Source: Aeromicrobium piscarium | GTDB taxonomy: Bacteria; Actinomycetota; Actinomycetes; Propionibacteriales; Nocardioidaceae | Direction: 5' to 3' | Length of the DNA stretch: 64,000 nt | Assembly: GCF_007421815.1 (NCBI RefSeq) | Contig: NZ_VLNT01000002.1 | Coordinates: 330,634 to 394,633, forward strand | Shown here: positions 52,185 to 61,204 of the stretch, in pieces | Numbering within the stretch: the stretch's first letter is position 1 | How the letters are laid out: each line of letters starts with the position of its first letter | Program-made: the position numbers and the translations under genes | The notes under the pieces: generated by a model | Told to the model about the DNA's origin: nothing | The model's input: the letters and a program-made list of their open reading frames with translations, nothing else | Databases searched by the model: none

Positions 52185-52461
52185 GGGGAACCAGTCTAGG
52201 TCTTGCGTCCGACACGTTGAGGTGGTTCGGGCCAGTTCGACCCTGGTACTTCGCGTGGGTGGAGAAGGTCGGACCAGAGCGGGAGATCCTTCTTCACTCC
52301 TCAGCGACGGATGAAGCCACCGGATTGGTAGGTCTTGACCGTGACGCAAGTTGTCAAGATTTGCTGGCATCTGCTCGACACGTCGAAGCGCCACCGCGAA
52401 CAATTTTGGCCATCGGCCGTTCATTTGGGGGTACGCCGCCTGACCTGCGCAAACGCGTAGA

Positions 52462-52503
52462 GGTACGGGTGTACCCCCACGCCTACCGGCCGGTAAGGGG
52501 TAC
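52462..52503. promoter_or_regulatory. Cluster of nested palindromes upstream of the primase-polymerase gene
   Basis: GGTAC-GGGT-GTACC (52462-52475) is followed by GTACCCC (52471-52477) pairing with GGGGTAC (52497-52503), with TACCGGCCGGTA, a perfect 12-base palindrome, inside at 52484-52495. A further GGGGTAC lies near 52428-52434. The cluster lies 36 bases before the primase-polymerase start. It could be an origin of replication, an operator, or both. The rest of the gap from 52185 shows nothing else. Confidence 0.5.
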
Positions 52504-52538
52504 GAAGTCGGATACGGGTTCTGAGGATCGTCGAGCCT

Positions 52539-53465
52539 ATGACCGACTCGACACTCCACGCCACCAGCTCACCACGTTGGTCACCAGCGCTGGTGGCTGA
52601 ATTGGAGCAGTCTGCGACACCCGCGGACGCTGCGGCGGTGCTCGCGTCTGCGGGCGTGCCGGTGTTCCCGTGCGTTCCTCTGCAGAAGAATCCGCTCACC
52701 GAGCACGGGTTCCACGACGCCTCGACCGATATCTCCGTCGTGACCGAATGGTGGCGTCGGTGGCCCGACGCGAACGTGGCCATGCCGACCGGCTTCGCCT
52801 CTGGCGTCGACGTTGTGGACATCGACGTGCATGTCTCCGGCAGCGGCTTCGATGCTCTGCAGCCGGCTCGATCGGCTGGTCTCCTGGGAACACCTGCGTG
52901 GGTGGTCTCGACCCCCTCGGGTGGGATGCACGCGTACTTCCTCCGGACGGGTTCGGTCGAGCAGCGGTCGTGGCAGGCCCCCGGGCGACACGTCGACTTC
53001 CGAGGCGACGGCGGATACGTGGTGCTACCGCCGTCTGCCGTCGTCCAGTCCGATGGCGAGGCGCGCCCGTACCGGGTCGTCAAGGTCGCCGGTCGTCAAC
53101 CCGACGCTGTCGACGCGAACGCACTTCGTCGATTCTTGGAGCCGCCTCGCCCGAGCCGTCCCCCAGTTGACCTGCCGAACCTCGGAGCGCGGCCGGACCG
53201 GCTTGCTTCCTGGGTCGCCACCCGCGGTGAGGGCGAAAGGAACCGCGGGCTCTTCTGGGCGTCGTGCCGCGTGGCCGAGTCGGGCGAACGGTTCGACGTC
53301 GCCGCCACTGTGCTGGGTGAGGCTGCCCAGTCGGCTGGTCTGACCGAGCGCGAGGCGATGACCACGATCCGTTCGGCTTACCGAATCGCGAACCGTCTGG
53401 GACCTCCGTCTGTGGCGGGTGAGGGCCTGGGCCCTTCTCGAACGGCTGGGGGGGTGCGCCTTTGA
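52539..53465 (+). CDS. Bifunctional DNA primase/polymerase (Prim-Pol, AEP family)
   Basis: The 308-residue protein contains the archaeo-eukaryotic primase motifs: acidic pair in GVDVVDIDVH, STPSGGMHAYF and VDFRGDGGYVVLPPS. The C-terminal part (ERNRGLFWASCRVAESGERF, TERAEAMTTIRSA-like end) resembles the small helical domain that follows Prim-Pol in plasmid and ICE replication proteins. It should make primers or extend DNA for the element. No helicase domain is fused. The palindrome cluster upstream may be its origin. Confidence 0.85.
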   Translation: MTDSTLHATSSPRWSPALVAELEQSATPADAAAVLASAGVPVFPCVPLQKNPLTEHGFHDASTDISVVTEWWRRWPDANVAMPTGFASGVDVVDIDVHVSGSGFDALQPARSAGLLGTPAWVVSTPSGGMHAYFLRTGSVEQRSWQAPGRHVDFRGDGGYVVLPPSAVVQSDGEARPYRVVKVAGRQPDAVDANALRRFLEPPRPSRPPVDLPNLGARPDRLASWVATRGEGERNRGLFWASCRVAESGERFDVAATVLGEAAQSAGLTEREAMTTIRSAYRIANRLGPPSVAGEGLGPSRTAGGVRL

Positions 53466-53515
53466 CGCTCACCCCCGACCTTGCCGACCCACCCAGACTT
53501 CACGAGGAACCTTCT

Positions 53516-53872
53516 ATGAACGGACCTGACCCCTACGACCGTCGACTCGACCGACTTGCCGATGAAGCCGGGCCTCGCCCCGAGGCCACTCAAGCGGCTG
53601 ATCCTCCCGCGTTGGCAGTCCGGCGCGATCCCTCCCAACAGCCGGTCATGCCCAGCCAGCAGGGCGCCCAAGGCATCGCCTGGGTGCGCCCGACCGAACT
53701 CGCCATGCGTGTCGGATCGCCCGTTGTCGGTCGTGGCATCGACCTGCAAACAGCTCTGGCTACTCGGGCTCGGCGTGCCCCGTCCTTCATCGCCAAGGCG
53801 GGGCACCGCACGACCAGGTCGGCTATCGCCCGAGCGGCGACAACCACTGCGCACGAAGGAGTGGAGTTGTGA
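53516..53872 (+). CDS. Small conserved-type hypothetical protein of the element
   Basis: The 118-residue protein is hydrophilic and rich in Ala, Arg and Pro, with GPDPYDRRLDRLADEAG at the start and ARRAPSFIAKAGHRTTRSAIARAA toward the end. I know no function. ATG at 53516 is chosen because GAGGAAC lies six bases upstream; a TTG at 53462 would overlap the primase gene. The stop overlaps the next gene's GTG as GTGA. Confidence 0.6.
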   Translation: MNGPDPYDRRLDRLADEAGPRPEATQAADPPALAVRRDPSQQPVMPSQQGAQGIAWVRPTELAMRVGSPVVGRGIDLQTALATRARRAPSFIAKAGHRTTRSAIARAATTTAHEGVEL

Positions 53873-54714
53873 AGACGCCATCGTTCACTACCGCGCAGGG
53901 CTTGCGTCTCCTGCTCGTGCGGCTGCACTACTCGCCCACCGGAACCTGGCAGCAAGATCCGGACGCGGACGAACTGATCCAGTTCGCGACTAAGAAGTAC
54001 GCCGCGCTGGCACGCAAGTACGACTTGGCTGCCGAGGATGCTGCCTATGCCGCGTTCGAAGCGATGCGGACCCGCGCGGTCCGGACCGCTATCGACCCGT
54101 GGGCGGTGGTCACCCGGGCCGTCCAAGTCACCTTGATCTACGAGGCCCGCGCCCAAGGACTGCTGTGCTCGAACCACCAGGCACGCCGTCCCGAGGTTGC
54201 AGCTCACCACGACGCGGAACGATTCTGTGAACGCGAGAACGACCTGACCGACTATCACCCGGCGTTCCACGTCACCGACCAGCTCGATGACGAGTACGAC
54301 GACCACGCAGGTGAGGAACCAGACGCGGACCAGCCGACTAACGCGTGGGTTGCAGCCGAGCACGCCGCGTCGATCATGGTCGACAACGGATGGCCGCAAC
54401 CAACGGCCACGGGGTGCGTCGAGTACGTGTGCAGCCAGTTGATCCGCTCGGGCAATCGCGCCACGGCGTACGCCCGCCTGACGCGTGATCACCACGCCGA
54501 GGCGTTGCTCGACCTGTCGCACGATCACTGGATCGCTGTCTTGCAGGCGCTCCTGGGCAACCAGCTCCCCACGCATGAACGCGCTCGCGAGGGCCGCGGA
54601 CTCCTGCAACTGCTTGCGCTCGGCTACCTGCCGGGCGAACTCAGTGGCGTGCCGTGTTTCGCCGATGTGTTCGAGGCGACCGCCCCCAGTCATGAGGGGG
54701 TCTCCCATGTCTGA
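53869..54714 (+). CDS. Hypothetical protein with sigma-factor-like N-terminal region
   Basis: The 281-residue protein has a helical N-terminal part, DADELIQFATKKYAALARKYDL and AYAAFEAMRTRAVRTAIDPWAVVTRAVQVTLIYEARAQGLL, whose spacing recalls sigma-70 region 2. The C-terminal half (ATGCVEYVCSQLIRSG onward) could be a second helical domain with the form of region 4, but no clear helix-turn-helix is visible. It is coupled by GTGA to the upstream gene and overlaps the ParB-like gene by eight bases. Function is unknown; a transcription role is only a guess. Confidence 0.6.
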   Translation: MKTPSFTTAQGLRLLLVRLHYSPTGTWQQDPDADELIQFATKKYAALARKYDLAAEDAAYAAFEAMRTRAVRTAIDPWAVVTRAVQVTLIYEARAQGLLCSNHQARRPEVAAHHDAERFCERENDLTDYHPAFHVTDQLDDEYDDHAGEEPDADQPTNAWVAAEHAASIMVDNGWPQPTATGCVEYVCSQLIRSGNRATAYARLTRDHHAEALLDLSHDHWIAVLQALLGNQLPTHERAREGRGLLQLLALGYLPGELSGVPCFADVFEATAPSHEGVSHV

Positions 54715-55711
54715 TGCGCACGGGCACATCGAGTTGGAGCGTCGTGTGGACTCCATCAAGGTCGGGGTGCGGCATCGCTCCGATGCCGAGCGGGACCTGG
54801 CGCCCCTCATGCGGTCGATCGAACGTCTCGGGCTGTTGCAGCCGGTCACCATCACTCCCGACGGCGTACTGGTGTGCGGGCATCGTCGGCTGGTGGCCGT
54901 GAAGCAGCTGGGCTGGCCCACGCTGCGGGTCTGGGTCCGAACAGGGGTCTCAGACCACCTGACCCAGCTTCTGGCCGAGCAGGACGAGAACACGATGCAC
55001 CGGCCGCTCTCCCCGCTGGATGCTGCAGCGCTGTATCGGGAACTGAAGACGCTCCTGGCCGAGGACGCCGCCCGCCGGCAGCGGGCCACCCGGTTTGGCG
55101 CCGACGACGGTGAAGAAGGCGACGGTGGTGCCGATTCGGCACCACCGCACACCGAACCGGGAAAGTCGCGCAACCAAGCGGCCCAGATGGTGACGAACTC
55201 CGCGTCGCACACGCGGCTGGAACAGATCTGCAAGATGGAGAGCATCGCCGCCGACGAGTCGACGCCCAGCAGCGTGCGCAAGGTCGCGGAAGAAGAACTC
55301 GAGCGGATCCGTGAAGGCGGGGCAGTCGACCCCAGCTATCAGCGGGTCCGAGCCGCCGTCGCCGCAGCCGAACAGGCGCCCAACGACGAGGATGAGGCGG
55401 AGGACCTTGAGGAACTGGCCGCTCGGGCGTTGGCCCATGCCAAAGCAGATCGAGCACGGCGCATCCGGGAGAACCGGCTCAAGCGTGAAGCTGCTGCCGA
55501 GGCCGCCCGCCGTTCGGTGCACTCCTTCACGCTGATGTGGGACGACCTGGCCGGATGGGTCAACCGGTACGACCCGGTCAAGGTCGGTCGTGAACTGACC
55601 GACGACCAGTGGGACTCCTTCCAGAAGACCCTCGCCGAGTCGGTGGCCTTCGCCGACGCCGCGCGCGAGGCACGCGAGAACCAGCCGAGCGATGCGCTCG
55701 TGGACGCGTGA
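54707..55711 (+). CDS. ParB/Srx-like nuclease-domain protein
   Basis: The 334-residue protein has an N-terminal ParB domain: VGVRHRSDAERDLAPLMRSIERLGLLQPVTI, then VLVCGHRRLVAVKQLGW, which contains the CGHRR box of the family's catalytic/CTP-binding site. A helical region follows (QDENTMHRPLSPLDAAALYREL), then an acidic linker and a long charged helix (AEEAARAL-like) to the C-terminus. It probably helps maintenance or transfer of the element; no ParA partner is adjacent. Start 54707 has GAGGGGG upstream. Confidence 0.85.
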   Translation: MSDAHGHIELERRVDSIKVGVRHRSDAERDLAPLMRSIERLGLLQPVTITPDGVLVCGHRRLVAVKQLGWPTLRVWVRTGVSDHLTQLLAEQDENTMHRPLSPLDAAALYRELKTLLAEDAARRQRATRFGADDGEEGDGGADSAPPHTEPGKSRNQAAQMVTNSASHTRLEQICKMESIAADESTPSSVRKVAEEELERIREGGAVDPSYQRVRAAVAAAEQAPNDEDEAEDLEELAARALAHAKADRARRIRENRLKREAAAEAARRSVHSFTLMWDDLAGWVNRYDPVKVGRELTDDQWDSFQKTLAESVAFADAAREARENQPSDALVDA

Positions 55712-55725
55712 GGAGGAACCTGATC

Positions 55726-56412
55726 ATGCTCCGCTCCCCCAGCTACGATCCCGACCTTCGTCGGCGTCGTCTCATCGTCCTGGCGATCGTTACGGCCCTG
55801 CTACTCATCTCTACGCTCGCTTACGCGCTGCTGAGCCGCGACGAGCCGCACAGCGTTCCGCCCAGTACTCCCCCGGTCACGACCGTGCCTGAGGTGGACG
55901 CGGTTCCGTCCGGCATGCCGGACGACGGCACCCTGCCGGAGTTGCCGCCCGTCACAGATCCGGAGGATTTCGCCGAGCTGGTGGCTCACGCGATCTTCGA
56001 TTGGGATACCTCGTCGTTGGCTCCGCGGGCGGGGTACCTGCAGCGCATCGCCACCGTGGCCGATCCGACTGGCGAGTCGTCGCCTGGGCTGATCAGTGAC
56101 GTCGACGCATACCTGCCACCGGAGAAGATCTGGGTTGATCTGCGCGAGTACGAGACGCGCCAGTGGATCGAGGTCGAGACCGTCGAGGTCCCCGCAGAGT
56201 GGGACACGGCTCTGGACCAGGCCGGCAGTGCCCTTGCGCCCGGGACGACCGCCTACACGATCACCGGAGTGCGGCACCGCGACGGCGTGTGGGACGGCGA
56301 ACCGGTCGCCAGCCAGCACGACGTCGCCTTCACCGTCTTCATGACCTGCGCGCCGACGTACGAACAGTGCCGTCTGTTGCGGCTCTCCCTGCTCGACGAA
56401 CCGCTGGAGTAG
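55726..56412 (+). CDS. Membrane-anchored hypothetical protein of the conjugation module
   Basis: The 228-residue protein has a short basic cytoplasmic end, one membrane helix (LIVLAIVTALLLISTLAYALL), a Pro-rich linker and an external domain of about 150 residues (DFAELVAHAIFDWDTSSLAPRAGYLQRIA). The plan is like VirB8/TrbF-type conjugation proteins, but no sequence motif proves it. ATG at 55726 has AGGAGG nine bases upstream; a GTG at 55708 overlaps the ParB-like stop. Confidence 0.65.
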   Translation: MLRSPSYDPDLRRRRLIVLAIVTALLLISTLAYALLSRDEPHSVPPSTPPVTTVPEVDAVPSGMPDDGTLPELPPVTDPEDFAELVAHAIFDWDTSSLAPRAGYLQRIATVADPTGESSPGLISDVDAYLPPEKIWVDLREYETRQWIEVETVEVPAEWDTALDQAGSALAPGTTAYTITGVRHRDGVWDGEPVASQHDVAFTVFMTCAPTYEQCRLLRLSLLDEPLE

Positions 56413-56424
56413 GCGAGGTGCCCC

Positions 56425-57516
56425 ATGCAGAAGGCCCTCATCGGCGGACTTGTCGCGCTCATGCTCGGGCCTGCGACGGTCCTGCTGTCACTCACCGCCA
56501 TCCTCAACCCGGCAGCCGAGGCATCCTGCCTGCCGTTGACCTCGATCAACTTCTTCGGTAACAACGACAACCCGACACCAGTGCCGGTCGGTGAGTCGTC
56601 GCGGGTGGTGTTCCCCCTGCCGGCTGGAACCTGGGTCAAGACCAGCAACTACGGGATGCGTCTCCATCCGATCACCGGCATCTACAAACTGCACTCCGGT
56701 GTTGACTTCGCTGCCCCATCCGGAACGCCGATCTTCGCTGCAGCCGACGGCCGGGTCGCATCCGCCGGCCCATCGGCGGGTAACGGGAACCTGATCCTGA
56801 TCGAGCACACCGTCGCCGGGCAGCCTGTGGCCACTGGGTACGCGCACATGACCGAGGCCAGCATCATGGTTCGAGCCGGCGATCGCGTGACCGCGGGCCA
56901 ACAGATTGCCTCCGTCGGATCAACCGGATACGCCACCGGGCCGCACCTGCACTTCGAACTGCGCCCCGGCGGCGCGAACGCCGCCACCGCAGACCCCGTG
57001 CCCTGGCTCAACGCGCAAGGAGCCGTCGACCTCGCCACCGGCACGCCGAGCGCCACCGGCGACTGCGGCCCCGACGGCGACCCGACGACGTACAACGGAG
57101 ACAACCCCACCGGGATGGTCGACGACCCGACCACCACCGGCAACATCACACAGCGGACCGCGCACATCCTGGCGCAAGTCCGCCAGCAGTTCCCCACCAC
57201 TGCCTGGTCGTGCTTCTCCCCTCGCCCCGGCCAACACTCCGAGCACTCCCTGGGCCGCGCCTGCGACGGCACCTTCGGCAACTCCATCGGCGTCGCCGCA
57301 CAAGGACCGGCCCTCGACCTTGGCTGGAAAGTCACCAACTGGATGAAGGCCAACGCCGAAACGCTCGGCGTCCAATACCTCATCTGGCAGGGCAAGATCT
57401 GGTCGGTCGCCCGATCAGCCGAAGGGTGGCGGCCCTACGACGGGGGTGGCATGCACGACCCCGCCAGCATCACCGGCGGCCACTACGACCACCTCCACTT
57501 CACGGCCAAGCCCTAA
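56425..57516 (+). CDS. M23 peptidase (cell-wall hydrolase of the conjugation module)
   Basis: The 363-residue secreted protein has a signal-type helix at the N-terminus, then a LytM/M23 endopeptidase domain with zinc-binding HSGVDF (H-x3-D) and HLHFEL, flanked by NYGMRLHPITG. The C-terminal 120 residues (TTAWSCFSPRPGQHSEHSLGRACD and GGHYDHLHF) look like a second zinc hydrolase-type domain related to D-Ala-D-Ala carboxypeptidase-like proteins. Such enzymes open the cell wall for the transfer machine in Gram-positive conjugation. It lies 12 bases after the upstream gene. Confidence 0.88.
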   Translation: MQKALIGGLVALMLGPATVLLSLTAILNPAAEASCLPLTSINFFGNNDNPTPVPVGESSRVVFPLPAGTWVKTSNYGMRLHPITGIYKLHSGVDFAAPSGTPIFAAADGRVASAGPSAGNGNLILIEHTVAGQPVATGYAHMTEASIMVRAGDRVTAGQQIASVGSTGYATGPHLHFELRPGGANAATADPVPWLNAQGAVDLATGTPSATGDCGPDGDPTTYNGDNPTGMVDDPTTTGNITQRTAHILAQVRQQFPTTAWSCFSPRPGQHSEHSLGRACDGTFGNSIGVAAQGPALDLGWKVTNWMKANAETLGVQYLIWQGKIWSVARSAEGWRPYDGGGMHDPASITGGHYDHLHFTAKP

Positions 57517-57575
57517 CACACTGCAGATAATGGGGCATCCACTCGTATCGTCGCAGGATGGAGCGCCGGGTTATG

Positions 57576-58220
57576 TCAGACGAGCGCGATCCAGTAGTCC
57601 CAGAAGCGGTGGGCGATCAGTGCGAGGACGGCCAAGTACCAGACGGTGAGCATGGCTGCGCGGTACTCGGTGAGCAGTCCGACCAAGCTTCTGGAGCCGC
57701 TGATCCCCGAGCTGCGGAGGCGTTGGAGCATGTAGACAGTCGTGTGCAGGAAGATCGGGATCGTCACTGCCCAAACGACCATGCAGTACGGGCAGAGGGC
57801 ACCGATGACGTACAGGCTCTGGTAGATCAGCCAGTGCACGAACAGCACCGCGAAGGTCGCGCCGGCTTGGAGGCTGAGCCAGAACCACTGCCGGAACTCT
57901 GCGCCAGCGAGCAGGACGGCGCCAACCATCGCAATGGCGGTGAAACCCGCAACCCCGATGATCGGGTTGGGGATGCCGAACGCCTCGGCCTGCTGGGTCT
58001 CCATGACCGATCCACAGGAGAGGATGGGGTTGATCGAGCAGGTAGGGATGTAGTCGGGGTTCCCGATGAGGGCGATCTTCTCGACCAGCAGGACAACTGC
58101 GGCTGCCAGGCCGAGGAGCCCGCCGACGAGAAGCAGTACCCCAAATCCACGCCCCGGTCCCGGTCTTGGCGGGCCATTGCCGACGAGACGACCTTCGGAC
58201 GTCTCAGTCAAGGGTTGCAT
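57576..58220 (-). CDS. Vitamin K epoxide reductase (VKOR) family protein
   Basis: The 214-residue membrane protein has about five helices, a periplasmic loop with CSINPILSCGSV and the redox CXXC in GALCPYCMVVWA. It should reoxidise a DsbA-type thiol oxidase using quinone, making disulfides outside the membrane. Its gene overlaps the adjacent DsbA-like gene by 17 bases, which supports joint function. Start at 58220 gives the usual short N-terminus; an upstream start at 58244 is open. Confidence 0.88.
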   Translation of the reverse strand: MQPLTETSEGRLVGNGPPRPGPGRGFGVLLLVGGLLGLAAAVVLLVEKIALIGNPDYIPTCSINPILSCGSVMETQQAEAFGIPNPIIGVAGFTAIAMVGAVLLAGAEFRQWFWLSLQAGATFAVLFVHWLIYQSLYVIGALCPYCMVVWAVTIPIFLHTTVYMLQRLRSSGISGSRSLVGLLTEYRAAMLTVWYLAVLALIAHRFWDYWIALV

Positions 58221-58851
58221 CGAATACGTCCTCCAGATCGGCAAAGCTGGTGAGTTCGAGGAGTTGGCCGTTGAGAAAGAACGTCGGCGTCCCTTGCACT
58301 CCGAGGACCTGCCCGTCTTGCTGGCTCTGCTCGATGCGCGCGAGGGTGGCGGGATCGCGGTAGGCGGCTTCGAAGCGGTCCATGTTCAGTCCGAGGTCTT
58401 CGGCGTAACCGAAGAAAGTTTCCTCCTGCGAGGTCTCCTGGTGTCCCCATTGCTCGGCGGTCTCGAAGAGTCGCTGGTACATGGCCTCGAACTCGCCCTG
58501 CTCGGCGGCGGCCTCGGCCACCAGGGCCGCAGCCACCGAGTTGGTGTGGAGCGGCATGTGCCGCACCACGAACGTGACCCGATCCCCATAGCGGTCCCGC
58601 AGATCCTCAATCAACGGATACACCGCGAGGCATCCCTCGCATTCGAAGTCAAGAAACTCCACAAACACCGCCTCTGTGCCTGAGGTGAGGCGTGGACTGT
58701 CGTCGCGGACCAGCAACTCCGAGGTCTGGTCGGCGTTGCCAGTCGTGGGCTCGGTGTCCGGGTCACCGTCGTTGGTGGCAACCAGCGCGATCACCAGCGT
58801 TACGGCGGCAGCAACGATTATCGCCAAGGACAGTTTCAGGCTCTTGCTCAC
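58204..58851 (-). CDS. DsbA-like membrane-anchored thioredoxin
   Basis: The 215-residue protein has one N-terminal membrane helix (LKLSLAIIVAAAVTLVIALV), a short acidic linker and a thioredoxin-fold domain with the active site FECEGCLAVYP (CxxC) and the cis-proline loop VQGTPTFFLNG. The DSBA helical insertion is present around EMAYQRLFETAEQW. It would oxidise cysteines in exported proteins, with the VKOR protein as its oxidant. Possible clients are the Cys-rich proteins of this element. Confidence 0.87.
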   Translation of the reverse strand: MSKSLKLSLAIIVAAAVTLVIALVATNDGDPDTEPTTGNADQTSELLVRDDSPRLTSGTEAVFVEFLDFECEGCLAVYPLIEDLRDRYGDRVTFVVRHMPLHTNSVAAALVAEAAAEQGEFEAMYQRLFETAEQWGHQETSQEETFFGYAEDLGLNMDRFEAAYRDPATLARIEQSQQDGQVLGVQGTPTFFLNGQLLELTSFADLEDVFDATLD

Positions 58852-58886
58852 AGGCTCGCGCTTTCGGGGCCGGTGTTCAACGTCGA

Positions 58887-60836
58887 TCAGACAGAGGCTG
58901 GGACGCGGTGCGCGGCGCTGGCGGTCAGCACCGGCGTACTTCGTCGGGATCGAGCAGCACGCAGGCCGTTGCCAATCACCACGACCTCGGCGACCTCATG
59001 AACCAGCACGACTGCGGCCAGCCCGAGAACGCCGGTGAGCGCGAGTGGCAGCAGCACAATGATGATCGCCAGCGACAGCACGATGTTCTGGTTGATGATC
59101 GCTCGGCCACGACGCGCGTGCTGCAGTGCCTCCGGGATCAGGCTCAGGTTGTGACCGGTGAACGCGACGTCGGCGGACTCGATTGCCGCATCCGAGCCGG
59201 TCGCACCCATCGCGATGCCCACCGTAGCGCCGGCCAGCGCTGGGGCGTCGTTGATGCCATCGCCGATCATCGCAGTCGGCCGGGCATTGGCGAGACCCTT
59301 CACGATGCGTGCCTTGTCCTCTGGTCGGAGCTCGGCGTGCACATCATCGATGCCGGCGATCTTGGCCAGGGCCTTCGCGGTGCGTGCATTGTCACCGGTA
59401 AGCATGCTGACCTCGACGCCCTGACGACGCAGGGTATCGACGACCGCGGAGACCTCAGGCCGTAGCTCGTCACGGACACCGATCGCACCAGCGAGCGTGC
59501 CGTTGATGGTGACCAGCACGCAAGTCTGCCCCTCAGCCTCCAGACTTTCGAGCCTTGCCCTGAGCGGTCCGGGATCGATCCAACGAGGGCTGCCAACCGT
59601 CACCTGGTCGCCATCCACGACGCCGGAGATCCCATGCCCCGCCTGCTCCGACACGTCTTCCGCCGTCGGGACTGCATCCGCGGCAGCCACAATGGCAGCT
59701 GCCAGCGGGTGCGTGCTGTGCTGTTCCACTGCAGCCGCGTACCGCAACACGATGTCCTCTTGCGTGCTGTCAACGGGGATCACCGCGGTCACGCTCGGCT
59801 GGTTCCGGGTCAAGGTCCCCGTCTTGTCCACTGCAAGATGTCGAATCTCGCCGAGGCGCTCGAACGCCGCGCCACTCTTGATGATCACGCCGAACTTGCT
59901 CGCCGCGCCAATCGCCGAGACCACGGTGACCGGCACTGCTATCGCCAACGCACACGGGGAAGCTGCGACCAGCACCACCAACGCACGCGTGATCCACAGC
60001 TCGGGGTCACCCAAGAGGGATCCGATCGCGCCTACAAGCACAGCGAGGATCATGACGCCAGGCACCAGCGGCCGCGCAATCCGATCCGCGATGCGTGCCC
60101 GGGCACCCTTCTCCGCCTGGGCCTGCTCGACGAGCTCGACCAGAATCGTCAGTGAGTTGTCCGTTCCGGCGCTGGTTGCCTCGACCTCCAGCAGACCGGC
60201 GGTGTTGATCGAACCTGCCGAAACCCCATCACCCGCATCGACCTCGACTGGGATCGACTCGCCGGTGATCGCCGAGGTGTCCAGGCTCGACCGACCCGAC
60301 CGGACGATCCCATCAGTCGCGACCCGTTCTCCGGGCCTGACCACCATCACGTCGCCTACAGCCAACTCGCTCGCCGACACCTCCACCCGGTCACCCCCGC
60401 GGATGATGGTCGCGGTCTCAGGCACGAGCTTCAGCAGGGCCCGCAGACCACCACGTGCCCGGTCCATCGCCTTGTCCTCGAGTGCCTCCGCGATCGAGTA
60501 GAGAAACGCCAGGGCAGCAGCCTCCTCGACGTAACCGAGGATGACCGCGCCGACCGCGCTGATTGTCATCAGCAGACCGATTCCGAGTTTCCGCTTGCGG
60601 AACAGGTTGCGGATTGCGCCGGGCACGAACGTGTACGCCCCGAGCAACAGCCCGACCCAGAACGCTATCGACGCCACGGTTCCTTGCGATGACCATTCCA
60701 GGGTCAGGCCCAGTGCGAAGGCAACGCCGGAAAAGATTGGCAGCAGCAGGTCCGCATCACACCACCACGGCCGCGTCGATTCGGCTTTCTCGCCAGTGGG
60801 GACAGGCGGTTCGTCACATCCACACGCCGAGCTCAC
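58887..60836 (-). CDS. Heavy-metal P-type ATPase (CmtA/CtpG-like, cadmium or lead)
   Basis: The 649-residue ATPase has TGES, the phosphorylation site DKTGTLT, hinge GDGINDAP and the transport motif SPCALAI, with serine where Cd/Zn/Pb pumps of the CPC class have cysteine. Near the end is HEVAEVVVIGNG. The N-terminus is short with CGC and no full CxxC domain. It is coupled by GTGA to a CmtR regulator gene, and in Mycobacterium tuberculosis CmtR controls the ATPase CmtA (CtpG), so cadmium or lead is the likely substrate. Start GTG 60836. Confidence 0.85.
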   Translation of the reverse strand: MSSACGCDEPPVPTGEKAESTRPWWCDADLLLPIFSGVAFALGLTLEWSSQGTVASIAFWVGLLLGAYTFVPGAIRNLFRKRKLGIGLLMTISAVGAVILGYVEEAAALAFLYSIAEALEDKAMDRARGGLRALLKLVPETATIIRGGDRVEVSASELAVGDVMVVRPGERVATDGIVRSGRSSLDTSAITGESIPVEVDAGDGVSAGSINTAGLLEVEATSAGTDNSLTILVELVEQAQAEKGARARIADRIARPLVPGVMILAVLVGAIGSLLGDPELWITRALVVLVAASPCALAIAVPVTVVSAIGAASKFGVIIKSGAAFERLGEIRHLAVDKTGTLTRNQPSVTAVIPVDSTQEDIVLRYAAAVEQHSTHPLAAAIVAAADAVPTAEDVSEQAGHGISGVVDGDQVTVGSPRWIDPGPLRARLESLEAEGQTCVLVTINGTLAGAIGVRDELRPEVSAVVDTLRRQGVEVSMLTGDNARTAKALAKIAGIDDVHAELRPEDKARIVKGLANARPTAMIGDGINDAPALAGATVGIAMGATGSDAAIESADVAFTGHNLSLIPEALQHARRGRAIINQNIVLSLAIIIVLLPLALTGVLGLAAVVLVHEVAEVVVIGNGLRAARSRRSTPVLTASAAHRVPASV

Positions 60837-61204
60837 GATGCATCCTCCGAAGTTCCGCCTGTCTCGCAGCATCCAGGCAGCGTGCAGGCCGGATCGATAC
60901 AGGGCACGTCCTCATCCACCGCCAACGTCACATCCACCACCGCCACCAAGGCGCGAGTCAGGTGCGGGTCCGCGATCTCGTAGCGGGTCTGGCGGCCTTC
61001 GACCTCGGTACGCACGATTCCACAGCCACGAAGGCAGGCCAAGTGGTTGGAAACGTTCGTCCGGGTCAGGTCCAGGTCACGCGCGAGTTGCGCAGGATGA
61101 CCGGGCCCCTGCAGCAACGACAGAAGGATCCGCGACCTCGTCGGGTCGGCCATCGCCCGCCCTAGCCGGTTCATTGCATCCAGTCGAGAAGCTATAGTCA
61201 TCAT
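60833..61204 (-). CDS. cmtR: CmtR-type cadmium/lead-sensing repressor
   Basis: The 123-residue ArsR-family repressor has cysteines at C57, C61 and C102 when started at 61204, exactly the three ligands of mycobacterial CmtR; C57 and C61 lie in the recognition helix HLACLRGC. A Cys-rich tail (CTLPGCCETGG) follows. Metal binding releases it from DNA. A perfect operator overlaps its own start codon. TATAGT ends six bases before the ATG, so the transcript is probably leaderless. A start one codon downstream is possible. Confidence 0.93.
   Translation of the reverse strand: MMTIASRLDAMNRLGRAMADPTRSRILLSLLQGPGHPAQLARDLDLTRTNVSNHLACLRGCGIVRTEVEGRQTRYEIADPHLTRALVAVVDVTLAVDEDVPCIDPACTLPGCCETGGTSEDAS

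Noticed and set aside
53590-55281. 563-codon minus-strand frame across the ParB-like region
   Set aside because: It runs against three coupled plus-strand genes with good starts and family motifs, and encodes nothing recognisable.
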